From contig NZ_JAINUY010000001.1 in the NCBI RefSeq assembly GCF_020026915.1, forward strand, positions 372,001 through 436,000: DNA of 64,000 nucleotides. The letters are read 5' to 3'. Below the pieces are notes generated by a model. That model saw only the letters and a program-made list of their open reading frames with translations, did no database searches and was not told the DNA's origin. Source of the DNA: Flavobacterium potami. Its GTDB lineage: Bacteria; Bacteroidota; Bacteroidia; Flavobacteriales; Flavobacteriaceae. Of the stretch, positions 15,350 through 24,182 are shown one piece after another. The position numbers were made by a program, and so were the translations under genes. Each line of letters starts with the position of its first letter. Within the stretch, counting starts at the first letter, position 1.

Positions 15350-15781
15350 ATGAATCATACAAAAGAGCAGATTTTGGCGCGATGCAATGAGTTTTCTAAA
15401 AACACATTAATGGAAACGCTGAAAATTGAATATATAGATGCTGGCGAAGATTTTTTAACTGCAAAAATGCCTGTAAATCCAAGTGTTCATCAACCAATGG
15501 GATTATTGCACGGCGGTGCTTCTGTAGCTTTGGCAGAAAGTGTTGGAAGTGCGGCTTCTTTCTTTTTTATCAATCCGAAAGAGCAGGAGGTAAGAGGTAT
15601 CGAAATTTCGGCAAATCATCTAAAAAGTATTCGTGAAGGTTATGTTTTCGGAACGGCCAGAATTATTCATAAAGGAAGAAGTCTTCATCTTTGGGAAATT
15701 AAAATTACCGATGAAGAAGGTAATTTGGTTTCGCTTTGTAAACTGACGAATATGGTTTTGGATAGAAAGAAAAGTGAATAA
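15350..15781 (+). CDS. hotdog-fold thioesterase (menaquinone-pathway type)
   Basis: This 143-aa PaaI/YdiI-type thioesterase has the family motif HGGASVALAESVGS at about residues 55-70, where a Glu acts in catalysis. Its stop lies 3 bases before the start of an isochorismate synthase gene, so the pair is surely co-translated. That context supports 1,4-dihydroxy-2-naphthoyl-CoA hydrolase (MenI) as the job, though members of this fold also hydrolyse other acyl-CoAs. The length fits single-domain hotdog enzymes. Confidence 0.82.
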   Translation: MNHTKEQILARCNEFSKNTLMETLKIEYIDAGEDFLTAKMPVNPSVHQPMGLLHGGASVALAESVGSAASFFFINPKEQEVRGIEISANHLKSIREGYVFGTARIIHKGRSLHLWEIKITDEEGNLVSLCKLTNMVLDRKKSE

Positions 15782-15784
15782 ATT

Positions 15785-16849
15785 ATGAGTCCATTTTTCT
15801 TGAAAATTAAAAATCATAAAGAACAAAATTTACCCTTTGTACTTTATTCAAAACCCAATACAGATAGATATATTGGAATTTTACAAAAAAACAATACGTT
15901 GCATCAAGTTTCTGATTACAGCGAAAAAGGTTTTGTTTTTGCTTCTTTTGATGAAAAACAACTAATCTTAATTCCTGAAAATGAGTCGGAAATTGTCACT
16001 TCAGAGAAAATAGCAACTTCATTTGAACCAATCGAAATTGATGATTTGAATTTTGATGCCGAAGCTAAATTTCAATACGAATATTTAGTAGCGCAGGGAA
16101 TTCAAGCGATAAAAAATGAAGAATTCAAAAAAGTGGTTTTATCAAGAAGTGAGGAAGTTTCTTTGGCAGAATTCGATTTTATTGAAACTTTTCAGCATTT
16201 GGTTCAATTATATCCTGCCACTTTCTGCTATTGTTTCTTTCATCCTAAAATCGGACTTTGGATGGGAGCAACTCCAGAAAAACTGCTAAAGGCAAATGAA
16301 AATGCTTTTGAAACCATGGCTTTAGCGGGAACGCAAAAAGATAATAAGGAAACAGAAATCGTTTGGCAGCAAAAAGAAAAAGACGAACAACAATTTGTAA
16401 CTGATTTTATCGTAAAAAGGCTTCGAGAATTTACGGCTTCTGTTGTAGTTTCTGAACCATACAGTTTAAAAGCAGGATCGATTTGGCATATTAAAACTGA
16501 TATTTCGGGAGTTTTAAAAGAGAATTCTACTTTAGAAGAAGTAATAGATACTCTGCATCCAACGCCAGCCGTTTGCGGACTGCCTAAAAAGAAATCAAAA
16601 ACTTTTATTTTAGAAAACGAAAATTACGATAGAACTTTCTACACCGGATTTTTAGGAGAATTAAATAGCACTTTTGCAGGAGAGAATGCAAGTTCTGATT
16701 TATTTGTAAATTTACGATGCATGCAGATTCAGGAAGAAAAAGCGATTTTATACATGGGTTGTGGTATTACAAAAGAAAGTATTCCCGAAAAAGAATGGGA
16801 AGAAAGCGTCAACAAATCGATGACGATGAAAAGAGTATTGAAAAAATAG
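15785..16849 (+). CDS. menF: isochorismate synthase / chorismate-binding protein
   Basis: This 354-aa protein has the chorismate-binding fold: FKKVVLSR near residue 117, AGTQKDNKE with the preceding METMAL-like strand in the middle, HPTPAVCGLPK around 258-268, and a C-terminal GCGITKES. It converts chorismate to isochorismate, the first step to menaquinone, the quinone used by flavobacteria. It is shorter than E. coli MenF, mainly at the N-terminus, as is common in Bacteroidota. It follows the thioesterase gene with a 3-base gap, forming a menaquinone pair. EntC-type use in siderophore synthesis cannot be excluded but has no supporting neighbours. Confidence 0.85.
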   Translation: MSPFFLKIKNHKEQNLPFVLYSKPNTDRYIGILQKNNTLHQVSDYSEKGFVFASFDEKQLILIPENESEIVTSEKIATSFEPIEIDDLNFDAEAKFQYEYLVAQGIQAIKNEEFKKVVLSRSEEVSLAEFDFIETFQHLVQLYPATFCYCFFHPKIGLWMGATPEKLLKANENAFETMALAGTQKDNKETEIVWQQKEKDEQQFVTDFIVKRLREFTASVVVSEPYSLKAGSIWHIKTDISGVLKENSTLEEVIDTLHPTPAVCGLPKKKSKTFILENENYDRTFYTGFLGELNSTFAGENASSDLFVNLRCMQIQEEKAILYMGCGITKESIPEKEWEESVNKSMTMKRVLKK

Positions 16850-16944
16850 TTTAAAGTTTCAGGTTTCAAGTTTCAAATTACTAATTGAAACGTATACCTG
16901 AAATGAAAAAATAAATAAGTTTTAAGTTTCTGTTTCATTAGCAG

Positions 16945-17001
16945 TGTCACCCTGAGCGAAGTCGAAGGGTACAAAGGGCTTCAACTTCGCTCAGCCTGAC
17001 A
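16945..17001. repeat. TGTCA-ended palindromic repeat
   Basis: TGTCACCCTGAGCGAAGTCG on the left is the inverse of CTTCGCTCAGCCTGACA on the right, with a short spacer. A close copy lies at 59240-59298 and a half copy at about 59455-59480. It lies between menF and bshB1, flanked by TTTCAGG heptamers on both sides. Confidence 0.7.
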
Positions 17002-17057
17002 CATCGAGAAGAAAACCTGAAACCTGAAACCTGAAACAAAACAAACAAAAAACAAAA

Positions 17058-17774
17058 ATGAAACTAGACATATTAGCCTTTGGCGCACATCCGGATGATG
17101 TAGAATTAGGTTGTGCCGGAACAATTTTAAAAGAAGTTTCCCTTGGGAAAAAAGTAGGTATTGTAGACTTAACGCGTGGTGAATTAGGAACGCGAGGAAC
17201 AGCAGAAACAAGAGATCAGGAAGCAAAAGACGCGGCTAAGATTTTAGGGGTTCTGGTACGTGAGAATTTAGCAATGCGAGATGGCTTTTTCGTTAATGAT
17301 GAAAAGCATCAATTAGAAGTCATAAAAATGATTCGTAAATACAAACCTGAGATTGTTTTGTGCAATGCAATAGACGATCGCCATATCGATCACGGAAAAG
17401 GAAGCAAATTAGTTTCTGATGCTTGTTTTCTTTCGGGTTTGATGAAAATCGAAACTTCAATAGACGGAGAGAAACAAGAAGCTTGGCGACCAAAAATAGT
17501 GTATCATTATATTCAATGGAAAAACATTGAGCCAGATTTCGTGGTAGACATTACAGGATTTGAAGAAAAAAAGATAGAAGCGATTATGGCATACAAAACA
17601 CAATTTTACGATCCGAATTCGAATGAACCTGCAACGCCAATTACAAGTAAAAACTTTTTTGAGAGCTTAAATTATCGTGCGCAGGACTTAGGAAGACTGG
17701 TTGGGAAAGATTTTGCAGAAGGATTTACAGTTGAAAGGTGTTTGGCAGTCAATAGCTTAGAAGATTTGATTTAA
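17058..17774 (+). CDS. bshB1: bacillithiol biosynthesis deacetylase BshB1
   Basis: This 238-aa PIG-L-family zinc hydrolase removes acetyl from GlcNAc-malate to give GlcN-malate, the second step of bacillithiol synthesis. The zinc motif AHPDDVELGC is at residues 9-18, and the later DRHIDHGKG supplies the last metal ligand. RGELGTRGTAETRDQEA is characteristic of BshB1. Flavobacteria use bacillithiol as their low-molecular-weight thiol, so the gene is expected. No other bsh gene lies nearby. Confidence 0.93.
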   Translation: MKLDILAFGAHPDDVELGCAGTILKEVSLGKKVGIVDLTRGELGTRGTAETRDQEAKDAAKILGVLVRENLAMRDGFFVNDEKHQLEVIKMIRKYKPEIVLCNAIDDRHIDHGKGSKLVSDACFLSGLMKIETSIDGEKQEAWRPKIVYHYIQWKNIEPDFVVDITGFEEKKIEAIMAYKTQFYDPNSNEPATPITSKNFFESLNYRAQDLGRLVGKDFAEGFTVERCLAVNSLEDLI

Positions 17775-17801
17775 TTTTTGTGAAATTTTTTCATTTTTTT
17801 C

Positions 17802-17832
17802 TTTGTAGAACTCAACCTTTGTTATATATTTG
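17802..17832 (+). promoter_or_regulatory. tRNA-His promoter
   Basis: TTTG (17802-17805), then 19 bases, then TATATTTG (17825-17832), a full match to the Bacteroidota -33/-7 pattern. The tRNA starts 21 bases after it. Confidence 0.8.
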
Positions 17833-17852
17833 CACTCGCTAAGCAGAAAAAT

Positions 17853-17927
17853 GGTGGTTGTAGCTCAGCTGGTTAGAGTAGCGGTTTGTGGTGCCGCGGG
17901 TCGCCGGTTCGAACCCGGTCAGCCACC
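17853..17927 (+). tRNA. tRNA-His (GTG)
   Basis: A full cloverleaf with acceptor GTGGTTG/CAGCCAC, D-arm GCTC...GAGT, anticodon loop TTGTGGT presenting GTG, and T-arm GCCGG/CCCGG-type with TTCGAAC loop. An extra G at 17853 opposite the C discriminator (17927) is the His identity mark. CCA is not fully encoded (CAG follows), so the end must be added by the nucleotidyltransferase. It is a single-gene transcript with its own promoter and terminator. Confidence 0.96.
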
Positions 17928-17935
17928 CAGATAGA

Positions 17936-17964
17936 AAGCCTTGAAGAAATTCAAGGCTTTTTTT
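17936..17964 (+). terminator. tRNA-His terminator
   Basis: A 10-bp stem AAGCCTTGAA/TTCAAGGCTT with GAAA loop, followed by a T-run. Confidence 0.92.
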
Positions 17965-18071
17965 GTGCTTATATTTTTCTGAACCCTATAAGTAATGTAA
18001 GTTCATTTTAGGTATAAGTCTCCACAAACAAAACTTAAATTATTTATATCACTTATATGGTTTAAACTAAA

Positions 18072-18100
18072 AAAAGCACAACTGTTTAGGTCGTGCTTTT
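18072..18100 (-). terminator. terminator of the metallopeptidase gene
   Basis: AAAAGCAC (18072-18079) pairs with GTGCTTTT (18093-18100) over a 13-base loop; on the minus strand it runs into a T-run. It lies 29 bases past the peptidase stop. Confidence 0.7.
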
Positions 18101-18128
18101 CTGGCGGTTATTATATTTGGTTTATGTA

Positions 18129-18980
18129 TTATCTAATTTCTTCAAATGTAGTTCCTTGTTTAATGTCTCCAGTTTTAAAACCTTTTTTAAACCAATACAT
18201 TCTTTGTTCGGATGTTCCGTGTGTAAAAGAATCCGGAACAACATGTCCTTGCATTTTACTTTGTATAGCATCATCTCCAACTGCGTTTGCGGCACTTAAA
18301 GCTTCTTCAATATCTCCAGTATCTAAATTTTCCTGATTGTAGTGTGCCCAAACTCCGGCATAAAAATCAGCTTGCAGTTCTAGTGCTACAGATAGTTTAT
18401 TGGCTTCGGCTTCGCTTTTGCCTTGTTGTTCCTGACGCATTTTGGCAGATGTTCCTAATAGAGTTTGAATGTGATGACCAATTTCATGTGCAATAACGTA
18501 TGCGATGGCAAAATCACCTCCTTTTGCACCAAATTTAGTTTTTAGTTCTTCAAAAAAAGCTAAATCCATATATACTTTTCGGTCTCCCGGACAATAAAAA
18601 GGACCTGAAGCAGATGATGCACCACCACAAGCCGTTTGTACAGAGCCTTTAAAAAGTACTAATTTTGGTTTTTCATATGTCATTCCGTGTTCGGAGAAAA
18701 TTTTGCTCCATATGTCTTCATTGTCCGCCAAAACAACTTTTACAAAATTCCCCATTTCTTCATCTTCTTTGCTTAAAGGAGCTGAAGTTTCAGTTTGTTG
18801 CTGTTGTCCACCTTGCAATTGCTCTAAAACAGGAGTGATCATTTGGGCATTTTCGCCTCCAAATACATTTACTAAAAGGATGATGATTCCGATTATTCCG
18901 CCACCAACTACAGCTTTTCCACCAGATATACCTCTTCTGTCTTCGACATTATCACTTTGTCTTCTGCCTTGCCATTTCAT
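18129..18980 (-). CDS. neutral zinc metallopeptidase (YpfJ family)
   Basis: This 283-aa membrane-bound protein belongs to the YpfJ/neutral zinc metallopeptidase family. The N-terminus KWQGRRQSDNVEDRRG is a family mark, followed by one membrane span (about 23-42, VVGGGIIGIIILLVNVF). The zinc site is AHEIGHH near residues 163-169, and FYCPGDRKVYMD and LELQADFYAGVWAH are family-conserved. Its substrate is unknown. It is the last gene before a terminator, with 134 bases to the sensor kinase gene upstream, so it is probably transcribed alone. Confidence 0.9.
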   Translation of the reverse strand: MKWQGRRQSDNVEDRRGISGGKAVVGGGIIGIIILLVNVFGGENAQMITPVLEQLQGGQQQQTETSAPLSKEDEEMGNFVKVVLADNEDIWSKIFSEHGMTYEKPKLVLFKGSVQTACGGASSASGPFYCPGDRKVYMDLAFFEELKTKFGAKGGDFAIAYVIAHEIGHHIQTLLGTSAKMRQEQQGKSEAEANKLSVALELQADFYAGVWAHYNQENLDTGDIEEALSAANAVGDDAIQSKMQGHVVPDSFTHGTSEQRMYWFKKGFKTGDIKQGTTFEEIR

Positions 18981-19114
18981 ATTGAATTGTTTTTAAACTT
19001 ATTATCAAAAGGGATGTACGAATTTATATATTTTTTATGATAAATTTTACATTCGAATGAGGAATGTTTTGAAAAGTTTGGGTTTCTCAACTATGACTGC
19101 TGAATACTATAATT

Positions 19115-22100
19115 TTACGCCAGCCATTTTGTTAATGCTTCTTCAACAGTTCCTTTCATAATAGGTTTTGAGATGTAATCGTCCATTCCGGCAGAGATAC
19201 ATTTGTTTCTTTCCTCTTTTTCTGTTCCTGCTGTTACTGCAATAATAGGAATATCACGGCCTTTTTTGGTGTTTCTGATCGCTTTAGCAGTTTCATAACC
19301 ATTCATAATTGGCATCTGAATGTCCATAAAAATAATAGTCGGATTGATTTGCTCGAATTTCTGAATGGCTTCGTAACCATTTTCACATTCGTAGATAAAA
19401 GCGTTGTTGTAAAGGTTTTTAATAATTGTTTTTAGAAGCAACATATTTACTTTGTTGTCTTCTACAATCAAAAACGTGATGTTGTTGCTATTTGGTTCAG
19501 TATTGTCAGATTCCAATTCGATATTTAAACTTTTAAGTTCAGCATTATATTTGTCATTAATGCTTTGGTTACTCGTTTTTAGATTTAAATCAAAAAAGAA
19601 AGTACTTCCTTCGTTAATTGTGCTTTCAAGTTGTAAACGGCTTTCCATTAAAGCGAGTAACTGATTTGAAATGGTCAATCCTAATCCTGTTCCTCCAAAT
19701 TTTCTCGTTGTAGAACTATCTTCTTGCGAAAAAGCTTTGAAAATTTTCTTTTGATTTTTTTCTAATATTCCAATTCCGGTGTCAATTACAGAAAAGCGAA
19801 TTAAACAATAATTATTTTTCTTTTTTTCTAAAACCGAAACATTTAATTTAATAGAACCTTCAGTTGTAAATTTTATTGCGTTAGAAAGCAGATTAATCAA
19901 AATTTGTTTGATACGGACAATGTCGGTCCAAATGTATTTCGGTACATCGGGATCTATATTCAATTCGAGAGTGAGGTTTTTTTGATTGGATTCGTAAATA
20001 ATTAAATCGAAAACTTGTCCCAGAACTTTTTTAATGTCATAAAGATCAATAAACAGTTCTAGTTTTCCTGCTTCAATTTTAGAGAAATCCAAAATATCAT
20101 TCACAATTTCAAGCAGCGAATGCGCCGATTGATTTATGGTGGTCATGTATTTTTCCTGAATTTCTTCCAATTCGGTTTTCATTAATAAATGAGTAAATCC
20201 TATAATTCCGTTGAGCGGAGTCCTAATTTCGTGCGACATATTAGCCAAGAAATCAGATTTAGATTTGCTGGCTGCTTCTGCCAGTTGTTTGGCTTTTATA
20301 GCATCTTCAATTTCTTTTTTGTTGGTAATATCGAAATAGATTCCGCCTACAAATTCAATTTCGTCATCTCTTTTTATTACATCTCCAAATTCTTCTATCC
20401 AGATATATTCGCCGGTTTTTTTTCGAATACGGTAAACATTGTGCAACGGCATTCCATTTTGTAAATTATCAATTTGATTGTTGATAACTTCCTCTTTGTC
20501 ATCATGATGAATTAATGAAAGAAACGATAAATTATTTTCTATAAATTCTGATTTTGAATACCCTGTCAAATTTAAGACTTCATCATTTAAGAAAATCTTG
20601 GTTGAAAAAGCATCAAATTTGGATAAGTAAACAGTTCCCGGAATGTTATTAGCGATTAATTTGAACTTTTCTTCACTTTCAATAATCTTACTTTCGTTAC
20701 GATTTCGTTCTAATGCAGAAGAAATATTATTGGCCAGGACTTGAAAAATATTGATTTCATCTTCGGTCCATCTTTTTTCTTTAAAACAATCATCGAAACC
20801 AATAAAACCTGTAAAAATATCGTTGATGTAAAGAGGTAATATTAAGATCGATTGGATCTCGTTATTGATGAGTAGTGTTTTAAAAAAGCCTTCATCGAGA
20901 TCACGTGTCAATGTGTTTAGGATTTTCTTTTGCTGAGCGGCTTCGTAAATTTCTTTTAAATTTTCTTCCGTCATATGACGCAAGGGCGTAATCTGGTGAA
21001 TCACTCCTTCGCGAGACCATTTGTATTTTTGGCTGACCGTATTGTAAATCGGATCTTTTTCGTAATAATACATATGATCTACTTTTGCTGCTCTTCCTAT
21101 AATATTATAGGTTTCCTGAAACATCTGTTCGGTAGTTTTGCTCAACAGAAATTTTTCTGTACAAGATGAAAGAGCCGACAAAAGATGGCTTTTAAATTCT
21201 AATTTTCTCTCTGCTTCCAAACGCATTTGAGAAGAGATTGCTAGAGAAATTACATCTGAAATGGTTCTCGCATAATTAATATCTTCATTGTCCCATTCGC
21301 GTTTTCGAACGGTACTTTCAAAACAAACCACCCCTGCCAATTGTCCCGTTAAGAAAATTGGAACATCGAGCATGGACTTAATGTTGTTTTTGGTAAAGTA
21401 TAATTTTTGAAATTCGGAAGTTTCTAATTTGTTAAAAACATCCGGAGCATTTATGATTGCTTTGTTGCTTAAGGTTTCAAAATAAATAGGATAAGATTCT
21501 TTGTTTAGAATATTTTTATCGTTCAGATTTTGATTATCATGGCTGTAAAGATTTTTACAAGTAATTAAATCTTTATGGTATTTCCAGAAACTTACACGAT
21601 CGGCATTGCTGATGGTAGAGGCTTCTTTTAGTATTAAATCAATGACAGTATTTAATTTGTCGTATTTACTAAAATCGGTGGTAGATAGTTTTTTGGTTGA
21701 ATTGTTGTACGCTTCAATTTTTTTGAGACGTCTTTTTTTCTCTTTTTCAATGTTCTTTTTTTCTGTAATATCTCTTGCAATTCCTGAGAAACCTGCAAAT
21801 TGCCCAAACTCATTTCTGCGTACTGTAATTTTCTGAGAAATCCACATCTCTATTCCGTTTTTCATTAAAATTGGAATTTCTATTACAGGATTATGAGCCT
21901 CATTTATAACTAAATTAGAGTAAAAATCGGCAGCACTTTTTACGTATTTCTCCCGAATAAAACTAGAATAATGTTTCTTGATGATTTCATTTTCCGAGTA
22001 TCCTAAAATAGAAATACCAAATTCATTTATGAAGGTGAAATTACCGTTGGCATCAAACTCAAAAATGATATCGGTTGCGGTCTGGATTAAATTTTTGTAT

Positions 22101-23167
22101 TGATCCTGAACCAAAATTTGCTCTGTAACATCTTGACCGATACTGATAATTAAGTCTTCGGAGAATTTTTTATCTTTCCATTGAATGTATTTAAATTCTC
22201 CATTTTTACATTTTAATTTACGAATGTAAAGTTTGTCTTCTTGGTTTTTTAATGGATTCAACTTTGTGTTGAACTCTGAATCCTTTGTTAAGTCAGAAAA
22301 CTTTAATCCCATAACTTCATCAGGATGATAGCCTAAAATGGAGGTTATGGTTTCGCTGCAAAATAAAATTTCACCATTTTGATTAGAGGCAATAGTTAAC
22401 GAATTTCCTTTGTGAACAATTTCATTGGCGAATCTAAAATTATCACGATTGTTTAATAAAACGGCATATTTTACCTGATTTATAATAAAAATCAGGATGC
22501 AGAAATTAATCAATAAAATAGATGATTTTGTCGGGATGAGCTGAAAAGCAATTGTAAGGATAAGAAAGACAAAAACGGAACCAACAAAAAACCAATAAAT
22601 TTTAATAGGTTTTAGAATGTTGTATGAAAAGAAAAAAGAAATCAGAAAAACAATAATCGGGACAACATCTTTAGGAAGCAAAATGATATTGGATCCTACA
22701 TAACTCATGTAAATGAAAAAACAAAATATAAAAAGCTGCTGAATTCGATCGCGAAGCCATTTTACTTTATCTGTAATGGCATAAAGAATAAGTACTCCAA
22801 CACCAATAGAAACATTTAGGATTAAAAGGCTTTTGGGTCTGATTTTAAAGATTTCATTGATAATTTCGATTACAATTACCGCAATTCCAAAGAATAAAAT
22901 ATAGAGTTGATATTCTTTGCTAATAGTATCCTGTTCTTTCTTTTTTTCAATGAAATATCCAATTTTTGCTTTAATTCTAAAAAACTGATAAACAAGCAGT
23001 GAAAGAAATGCAAAAAGAGATAATCCTAAAACAATAAGTTTAGGATTATTATAGAAAATAATATCTGAATTAAAAAGATGCCAACTTGCCATAATAACTT
23101 CTAGGGCATTTCCAATACTGAAAATTCCCGAAATTACCGAATTGAAAAAACTACAGTCCGTGGCCAT
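19115..23167 (-). CDS. hybrid sensor histidine kinase with PAS/GAF array and receiver
   Basis: A 1350-aa inner-membrane kinase. About seven membrane spans fill residues 40-235. PAS domains lie at about 253-350 and 356-470, GAF domains at about 505-648 and 672-820, and a third PAS at 833-953. The HisKA motif MSHEIRTPLNG places the phospho-His at 979. The ATPase region follows with GTGLGL, and a receiver domain starts near 1235, with MDIQMPIMNG holding the acceptor Asp. There is no HPt or output domain, and no response regulator lies next to it, so its partner is elsewhere. It overlaps no neighbour and is probably monocistronic. Confidence 0.93.
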   Translation of the reverse strand: MATDCSFFNSVISGIFSIGNALEVIMASWHLFNSDIIFYNNPKLIVLGLSLFAFLSLLVYQFFRIKAKIGYFIEKKKEQDTISKEYQLYILFFGIAVIVIEIINEIFKIRPKSLLILNVSIGVGVLILYAITDKVKWLRDRIQQLFIFCFFIYMSYVGSNIILLPKDVVPIIVFLISFFFSYNILKPIKIYWFFVGSVFVFLILTIAFQLIPTKSSILLINFCILIFIINQVKYAVLLNNRDNFRFANEIVHKGNSLTIASNQNGEILFCSETITSILGYHPDEVMGLKFSDLTKDSEFNTKLNPLKNQEDKLYIRKLKCKNGEFKYIQWKDKKFSEDLIISIGQDVTEQILVQDQYKNLIQTATDIIFEFDANGNFTFINEFGISILGYSENEIIKKHYSSFIREKYVKSAADFYSNLVINEAHNPVIEIPILMKNGIEMWISQKITVRRNEFGQFAGFSGIARDITEKKNIEKEKKRRLKKIEAYNNSTKKLSTTDFSKYDKLNTVIDLILKEASTISNADRVSFWKYHKDLITCKNLYSHDNQNLNDKNILNKESYPIYFETLSNKAIINAPDVFNKLETSEFQKLYFTKNNIKSMLDVPIFLTGQLAGVVCFESTVRKREWDNEDINYARTISDVISLAISSQMRLEAERKLEFKSHLLSALSSCTEKFLLSKTTEQMFQETYNIIGRAAKVDHMYYYEKDPIYNTVSQKYKWSREGVIHQITPLRHMTEENLKEIYEAAQQKKILNTLTRDLDEGFFKTLLINNEIQSILILPLYINDIFTGFIGFDDCFKEKRWTEDEINIFQVLANNISSALERNRNESKIIESEEKFKLIANNIPGTVYLSKFDAFSTKIFLNDEVLNLTGYSKSEFIENNLSFLSLIHHDDKEEVINNQIDNLQNGMPLHNVYRIRKKTGEYIWIEEFGDVIKRDDEIEFVGGIYFDITNKKEIEDAIKAKQLAEAASKSKSDFLANMSHEIRTPLNGIIGFTHLLMKTELEEIQEKYMTTINQSAHSLLEIVNDILDFSKIEAGKLELFIDLYDIKKVLGQVFDLIIYESNQKNLTLELNIDPDVPKYIWTDIVRIKQILINLLSNAIKFTTEGSIKLNVSVLEKKKNNYCLIRFSVIDTGIGILEKNQKKIFKAFSQEDSSTTRKFGGTGLGLTISNQLLALMESRLQLESTINEGSTFFFDLNLKTSNQSINDKYNAELKSLNIELESDNTEPNSNNITFLIVEDNKVNMLLLKTIIKNLYNNAFIYECENGYEAIQKFEQINPTIIFMDIQMPIMNGYETAKAIRNTKKGRDIPIIAVTAGTEKEERNKCISAGMDDYISKPIMKGTVEEALTKWLA

Positions 23168-23255
23168 AGAATTTGGGGTAGTTGGTTTTACTAAACAGCC
23201 TTTGAAAATTCTTTAAAGAGGTGGTTAGTCTCTTTATAAATTAGAATTTTCTATT

Positions 23256-24062
23256 TTAATCTACATTATATTTTCCAATTGAATCAATTGAATCTTCTTC
23301 CTCTTCGTCTATCCCAAAAATGGCAAAATACGTTGCATATTGCATTGAACTGTTAAAAACTACAGTAAAAATAACTCCAACGCAGCATCCTACAAGTCCC
23401 ACAAGGGCACCTAAAAAACCTGTTAAAAAAAATGCTAATATAGCAAGCGGATTTTTGGTTACAACTGCAATACTTGATTTTAAGGCATCTAAGCCAGTTA
23501 GATTTCCAAAAATAATTAAAGGTGCTGCAAAGTACACGAAGTAAGAGACAATATATGGAATTGCAAATGCAACTACATTTTCGTACGGAATATCCAGACT
23601 TCTAACTAAGTTAGAAAGTGCGTTTCCAATAATGGCAGGTATTATAGCAGCTATAAAAAGTTGTGCAAAATGTTTTCCTTTGTAATACGTGAACATTGTA
23701 GAAACATTAAATTCAACATCTTTATCTGCTGAATCAGCCATTTTTAAGAATCCCGCGCTAAAAGGAGCTATTAATGCCGCTAAAGCAGAAAAACCAATAG
23801 TTTGTATTAAAAGTTCAACTGCGCTAAATTTTTGATTGTTAAGTTCTTTTAGATAATCTTCTTTCAGACTTTCTACTCCGAAATAAGTAATCATTATTCC
23901 CATATAAACCATGACCGCGATAACGGTAAAAACCAAAATAATAAGCCCAGAATAAATTGCTATTTTTTTATAATTTTCGAAGGCGTGATTAAAAACTGTA
24001 GCAAAATCAAGGGAATAGCCGTTTCTTTTGATGTCCTCAATTTGGTCAAGTGTAGATTTCAT
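23256..24062 (-). CDS. polytopic membrane protein (268 aa)
   Basis: This 268-aa protein has about six hydrophobic spans (roughly 37-58, 85-110, 130-150, 165-190, 205-235 and 240-255) and an acidic C-terminus (DEEEEDSIDS). Proteins with this N-terminus (SLDFATVFNHAFENYKK) recur in flavobacteria and are sometimes mislabelled as beta-carotene monooxygenases; nothing here supports an enzyme role. It looks like a DUF-type integral membrane protein of the YciC kind. It lies 88 bases upstream of the sensor kinase gene on the same strand. Confidence 0.75.
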   Translation of the reverse strand: MKSTLDQIEDIKRNGYSLDFATVFNHAFENYKKIAIYSGLIILVFTVIAVMVYMGIMITYFGVESLKEDYLKELNNQKFSAVELLIQTIGFSALAALIAPFSAGFLKMADSADKDVEFNVSTMFTYYKGKHFAQLFIAAIIPAIIGNALSNLVRSLDIPYENVVAFAIPYIVSYFVYFAAPLIIFGNLTGLDALKSSIAVVTKNPLAILAFFLTGFLGALVGLVGCCVGVIFTVVFNSSMQYATYFAIFGIDEEEEDSIDSIGKYNVD

Positions 24063-24182
24063 TTTTAGCGTAAAATTGTTTTATAGACTTGTAAGGTTTT
24101 ATAAGTATCTTGACGTAAATATAGCATTTTAAATCAATTCCGTATAAAAATCTAAAAAACATTCTACGATGTTCTAAGTGAT

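Noticed and set aside
23215..23235. Terminator after the 268-aa membrane gene (AAAGAG/CTCTTT)
   Set aside because: Short AT-rich stem with a 9-base loop and no proper T-run.
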